In this document: positions 61,567-64,000 of the stretch, one piece after another
Layout of the letters: each line of letters opens with the position of its first letter
Numbering within the stretch: the stretch's first letter is position 1
Origin: JASGDB01 sp049841315
GTDB taxonomy: Bacteria; Bacteroidota; Bacteroidia; Flavobacteriales; Weeksellaceae
DNA: 64,000 nucleotides
Reading direction: 5' to 3'
Assembly (NCBI GenBank): GCA_049841315.1
Contig: JASGDB010000048.1
Location: forward strand, 22,854 to 86,853
Made by a program: the position numbers and the translations under genes
Notes under the pieces: model-generated
Seen by the model: the letters and a program-made list of their open reading frames with translations, nothing else
Database searches by the model: none
Told to the model about the DNA's origin: nothing

Positions 61567-61640
61567 ATGTTGAGGAGTTGAGGAGAGATTGAGTTGAGAC
61601 GAAAAACAAACTCCCAAACTCTCCAACTCCCAAACTCAAA

Positions 61641-62465
61641 TTATCCCATAATATGAAAACCGCCGTCCACGTGACGGATTTCGCCTGTGATTCTGGTCTC
61701 TTTCCGGAAAAGATGAACGATTTCGTGCGCCAAATCTTCGGGTAGCGCATTTCCCAGCGGACTGATTCGATTTGCTCTTTCCACATCTTCGGTTTTCAAA
61801 GTAGCGTTTCCGGCTTTGCTTCCCATATAAGGCGAAAATCTGATGGCATTGGCGCGGATTCCGTATTTTTTCCCGAGTTCGTAAGCCATTTCTATGGTCA
61901 GCCTTTCGAGGGCGGCTTTGGCGATACTCATATTGATGTATGGGAAAAACGACACTTTTTCCGCAGCGATATAACTGAGCGAAACAATCGAAGCACCGTT
62001 TTGCAAAACGCCGTTTGCGAGCAAAGCGTGACAGAGCGTAACCAGCGAAAATGCGGAAACGTTCATCGTGTCGTTAAATTCTTCCGCAGTAACTTCCAGC
62101 ATTGGTTTTACCGATTTGTTCCTGATGGTTTTGTCCATTGCAATGGCGTGAAGAAATCCGTTGAGTTCAATATGTTTTGTTTTCAAATCATCGGAAAAAT
62201 GGCTGAGACTTTCCGGCAATGTTACATCGAGCGGAGCGGTATAAACATCATTTCCCAAAACTTTTTTGCAGGCATTTTCAAAATCTTCGTAGTTTTTGCC
62301 CAGAAATGCTTCTGCTTTTTCGGAAAGATTTTTGTGAAACGGCGTTACGCCCAATCCTGTGCAAACGACTTTTCCGTTGTTTTCAAGGATTTTTTCGGCG
62401 GTTTTCATTGCGAGAGAATTTTCGTCCGCAATTCCCGTAATAAGGAAAGTTTGGTTTTCTAACAT
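61641..62465 (-). CDS. FabI-like enoyl-ACP reductase/SDR family protein
   Basis: A 274-aa SDR. It has a divergent N-terminal nucleotide motif (ITGIADENSLAMKTAEKI), NGFLHAIAM, and an active-site region SYIAAEKVSFFPYINMSIAK where Tyr...Lys (Y-x6-K) fits enoyl-ACP reductases; ISPLGNALPEDLA and GEIRHVDGGFHIMG follow. It lacks the standard FabI start, so it may be a paralog. Downstream of the XRE gene on the message. Confidence 0.8.
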   Translation of the reverse strand: MLENQTFLITGIADENSLAMKTAEKILENNGKVVCTGLGVTPFHKNLSEKAEAFLGKNYEDFENACKKVLGNDVYTAPLDVTLPESLSHFSDDLKTKHIELNGFLHAIAMDKTIRNKSVKPMLEVTAEEFNDTMNVSAFSLVTLCHALLANGVLQNGASIVSLSYIAAEKVSFFPYINMSIAKAALERLTIEMAYELGKKYGIRANAIRFSPYMGSKAGNATLKTEDVERANRISPLGNALPEDLAHEIVHLFRKETRITGEIRHVDGGFHIMG

Positions 62466-62518
62466 AATTTTTTGGTTGTCAGTTGATGGTTGTCGGTTGA
62501 TAGCGGTTTTTAATCCGT

Positions 62519-62866
62519 TTATTGTTTTTTCAGCAAATTTTCTATTAATTTATACAGTTGAGTCATATTTTCAACGACTTCTGCGGGGATTTGATTGTTG
62601 ATGGTAACACTACTGTAAATATTACCAACGGCGGAATTGTTGTTATTATCCGTGTTGTTTTGCACAATGTGGTCATCTAAAAAATAGCGGGAATCTACTT
62701 TGAAATAATTACATATTTTTTGCATAAACAGAAAATCCAGTTTTTCTATTTGTCCGTTTTCTATTTTGCTGAGATAACTTTGGGTAACTTCCAATTCATA
62801 CGCCAAATCTTCCTGAGAAATGTTGTTTTGTTCCCGAAGTTGTTTTATTTTGAAACCGATATCCAT
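62519..62866 (-). CDS. XRE-family helix-turn-helix regulator
   Basis: A 115-aa regulator. The N-terminal HTH (KIKQLREQNNISQEDLAYEL, then TQSYLSKIENGQ) is followed by a segment VDSRYFLDDHIVQNN and an Asn-rich stretch (NNTDNNNNSAVGNI) and a helical C-terminus. Divergent from the NVEALA-like gene, with 158 bp between; paired operators lie there. Confidence 0.88.
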   Translation of the reverse strand: MDIGFKIKQLREQNNISQEDLAYELEVTQSYLSKIENGQIEKLDFLFMQKICNYFKVDSRYFLDDHIVQNNTDNNNNSAVGNIYSSVTINNQIPAEVVENMTQLYKLIENLLKKQ

Positions 62867-62917
62867 ACGTTAAAAAATTGAGATGGTAAATATAATGTTT
62901 TTTACAATTCTTTCTTT

Positions 62918-62952
62918 ATTCCGAATGGAATGTTTTTTATTCCAAATGGAAT
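62918..62952. promoter_or_regulatory. Twin palindromic operator-like sites
   Basis: ATTCC-GAAT-GGAAT (62918-62931) and ATTCC-AAAT-GGAAT (62939-62952). Their centres are 21 bases apart, two helix turns, suggesting a pair of regulator dimers on the same DNA face. They lie between the divergent XRE and peptide genes; the XRE protein is the obvious candidate. Confidence 0.6.
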
Positions 62953-62984
62953 TGCACAGGAATCAATTTTTTTAAAATTTTGGA

Positions 62985-63000
62985 GTGTCAATAATGACAC
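62985..63000. repeat. Short perfect palindrome before the peptide gene
   Basis: GTGTCA-ATAA-TGACAC, ending 25 bases before the ATG at 63025. It could be a third operator or a leader hairpin. Confidence 0.5.
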
Positions 63001-63024
63001 ATAACAAACTAAATTTTTAACATT

Positions 63025-63246
63025 ATGAAAAAGATTAAAACAATTCTTTTATCAGGATTTGCGGTTGCGGCTACCATAGCAACTTTTACATTGTCTGTCA
63101 AAGACAATTCATTAGAAAGTCTTCGTGCTAATGCAAAATTAGAAGGCGGTACAAAATGCGTTGCAACTACAAATTGTGATTGTCAATCGGATTCTACTGG
63201 GACTATTTACAATGGTTACAAAAAGCAACCTATTACGGGTAACTAA
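63025..63246 (+). CDS. Small exported NVEALA-like peptide
   Basis: A 73-aa protein with a membrane-spanning or signal N-terminus (MKKIKTILLSGFAVAATIAT) and a Cys-containing mature part (KCVATTNCDCQSDSTG). The DNSLESLRANAKLEGG segment resembles the leader junction of Bacteroidota NVEALA-type exported peptides, often encoded before a lipoprotein as here. Assignment is by resemblance and order, not homology search. Processing after the ANA/LEGG region is possible. Confidence 0.55.
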   Translation: MKKIKTILLSGFAVAATIATFTLSVKDNSLESLRANAKLEGGTKCVATTNCDCQSDSTGTIYNGYKKQPITGN

Positions 63247-63326
63247 AATTATAGTCTTAAAAACACTAATAATGAGGGGTGGTTTTGTTATCCCTCATTA
63301 TTTTTAACTAATTAAATATTAAGTTT

Positions 63327-63893
63327 ATGAAGTGCTTCTGTTTTTTTTCTAATTTCTGTTTTTTGTTAATTTGTTTTTGTTGCAATCAAAATAATGACAA
63401 ATATGTTGAATTTGAAATTATTGAAAACAAAGAAAAAATTACTTCATTTAAAGTTAATAAAACTCAACATATTTCTTTGAAACCCGAAAACATACACGGT
63501 ATTTTTACGGAAATTGCTGTTGTTGATAGTTTGCTTGTGTGCGGAAATTTGAGGTCGGAAAAGTTATTAAACATATACTCGCTGAAAAGTAAAAAACTTT
63601 TAAAAGAAATTATACAAAGAGGAACGGCGAAAAACGAAGGCTTATCAAGTGCAAGTTTGTATATTCAAAATAATAACATTCCATTTATTTACACTTATGA
63701 TATAACATTAGGTAAACTTTTCAAGATTAATTTAAAAAACACCGAGATAGAAAAAGAAATCCATTTGACGGGCGATTTAAAAAATTTAATTTTTCCCAGT
63801 ATAATTAATGACAGCATACTTTTGGCTACAACTTATGCTTCGGATGACAATAGGTATTTTTATGCAAATATTCAGAGCCTGTTTAAAAATTAA
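63327..63893 (+). pseudogene. Truncated BF3164-type propeller lipoprotein
   Basis: A 188-codon frame starting MKCFCFFSNFCFLLICFCC, a lipoprotein signal with Cys at 19/20. The rest resembles the N-terminal part of BF3164-like six-bladed beta-propeller lipoproteins (about 350-400 aa), with FTEIAVVDSLLVCGN and IFPSIINDSILL repeats. The frame stops at the AGAGCCTG element that starts at 63874, so about half the protein is missing. AT-rich. Confidence 0.6.
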
Positions 63894-64000
63894 ATTACAA
63901 AAATTCGTATGAAGATAATTTTGTTAAAAATATTTCATAAATAAATGATTGTCAGTTGTTTATGTTGAATATTTTTCGTAACTTGTTGGTTCTAAATCAA
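63874..64000. mobile_element. Start of an AGAGCCTG-ended element, continuing past the window
   Basis: AGAGCCTGTTTAAA begins inside the lipoprotein frame. The same end motif is at 2771, 48599 (AGAGCC) and 35188. No open frame is visible in the 127 bases present, so it could be a full insertion sequence or a MITE. Confidence 0.45.

Overview
The window looks like a chromosomal segment of a flavobacterium of the Weeksellaceae (Chryseobacterium-like) group. The evidence is a low-GC sequence with little Shine-Dalgarno signal, many flavobacterial TAnnTTTG promoter boxes, a fused ccoNO cbb3 oxidase, a type IX secretion (T9SS) C-terminal sorting domain, an exosortase K/MSEP-CTERM locus and many Bacteroidota-specific families (DUF3276, GlmU-like, XRE/NVEALA-like). 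Species assignment is not possible from the sequence alone.

Layout. 1-6.2 kb: enolase (5' end cut off), citrate synthase, an amidinotransferase-fold enzyme, an ABC exporter and a PUR-type nucleic-acid-binding protein. 6.3-15.1 kb (minus): a complete cbb3 oxidase locus, ccoI-ccoS-ccoNO-ccoQ-ccoP-ccoG-ccoH-TauE/SafE-like, with a divergent Crp/Fnr regulator at 15.2 kb. 16-24.6 kb: panB, secreted or membrane hypotheticals, an RluA-type pseudouridine synthase, an ECF sigma factor with a 44-codon companion, a HAD phosphatase, lysA, a GlmU-like protein and L31 type B. 24.8-30 kb: a GT-C-type membrane protein and the str operon rpsL-rpsG-fusA-rpsJ, which ends in a terminator right after rpsJ. 30-39 kb: acyl-CoA carboxylase, tsaE, a Fur-family regulator, a repeat-rich stretch with an IS110 remnant, a serine-acetyltransferase-like protein, then sulP and a beta carbonic anhydrase, with sulP lying between ~158-bp inverted repeats, and pth. 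39-47.6 kb (minus): membrane proteins, a metallophosphoesterase, and a co-directional cluster of a membrane protein, a transglutaminase-like protein, XrtK, its MSEP-CTERM target and a winged-helix regulator. 47.8-57 kb: enoyl-CoA hydratase, a glycosyltransferase carrying an in-frame palindromic insert, dtd, greA, HIT protein, clpX, and a T9SS-secreted protein next to a small PID-CTERM-like protein and a TlpA-like protein. 57-64 kb: tRNA-Met(CAT), GH5 glycosidase, oxidoreductase, pcm, a FabI-like SDR, and at the end an XRE regulator divergent from a small exported NVEALA-like peptide and a truncated propeller lipoprotein.

The most unusual content is outside the housekeeping genes. (1) A regulator/peptide/lipoprotein module with twin operator-like palindromes at 62.9 kb. 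(2) The XrtK/MSEP-CTERM cassette with a putative transglutaminase-like protein and a shared ACTTTG-N5-CAAAGT motif before its first gene and before the neighbouring phosphoesterase. (3) Several families of structured repeats: hairpins with a GGA loop, four 33-bp perfect palindromes, and a ~180-bp element with AGAGCCTG ends whose internal hairpin shows a compensatory base change. (4) A palindromic element plus a 4x7-bp tandem repeat inserted in frame into a glycosyltransferase gene. All assignments come from reading the sequence; no database search was run.
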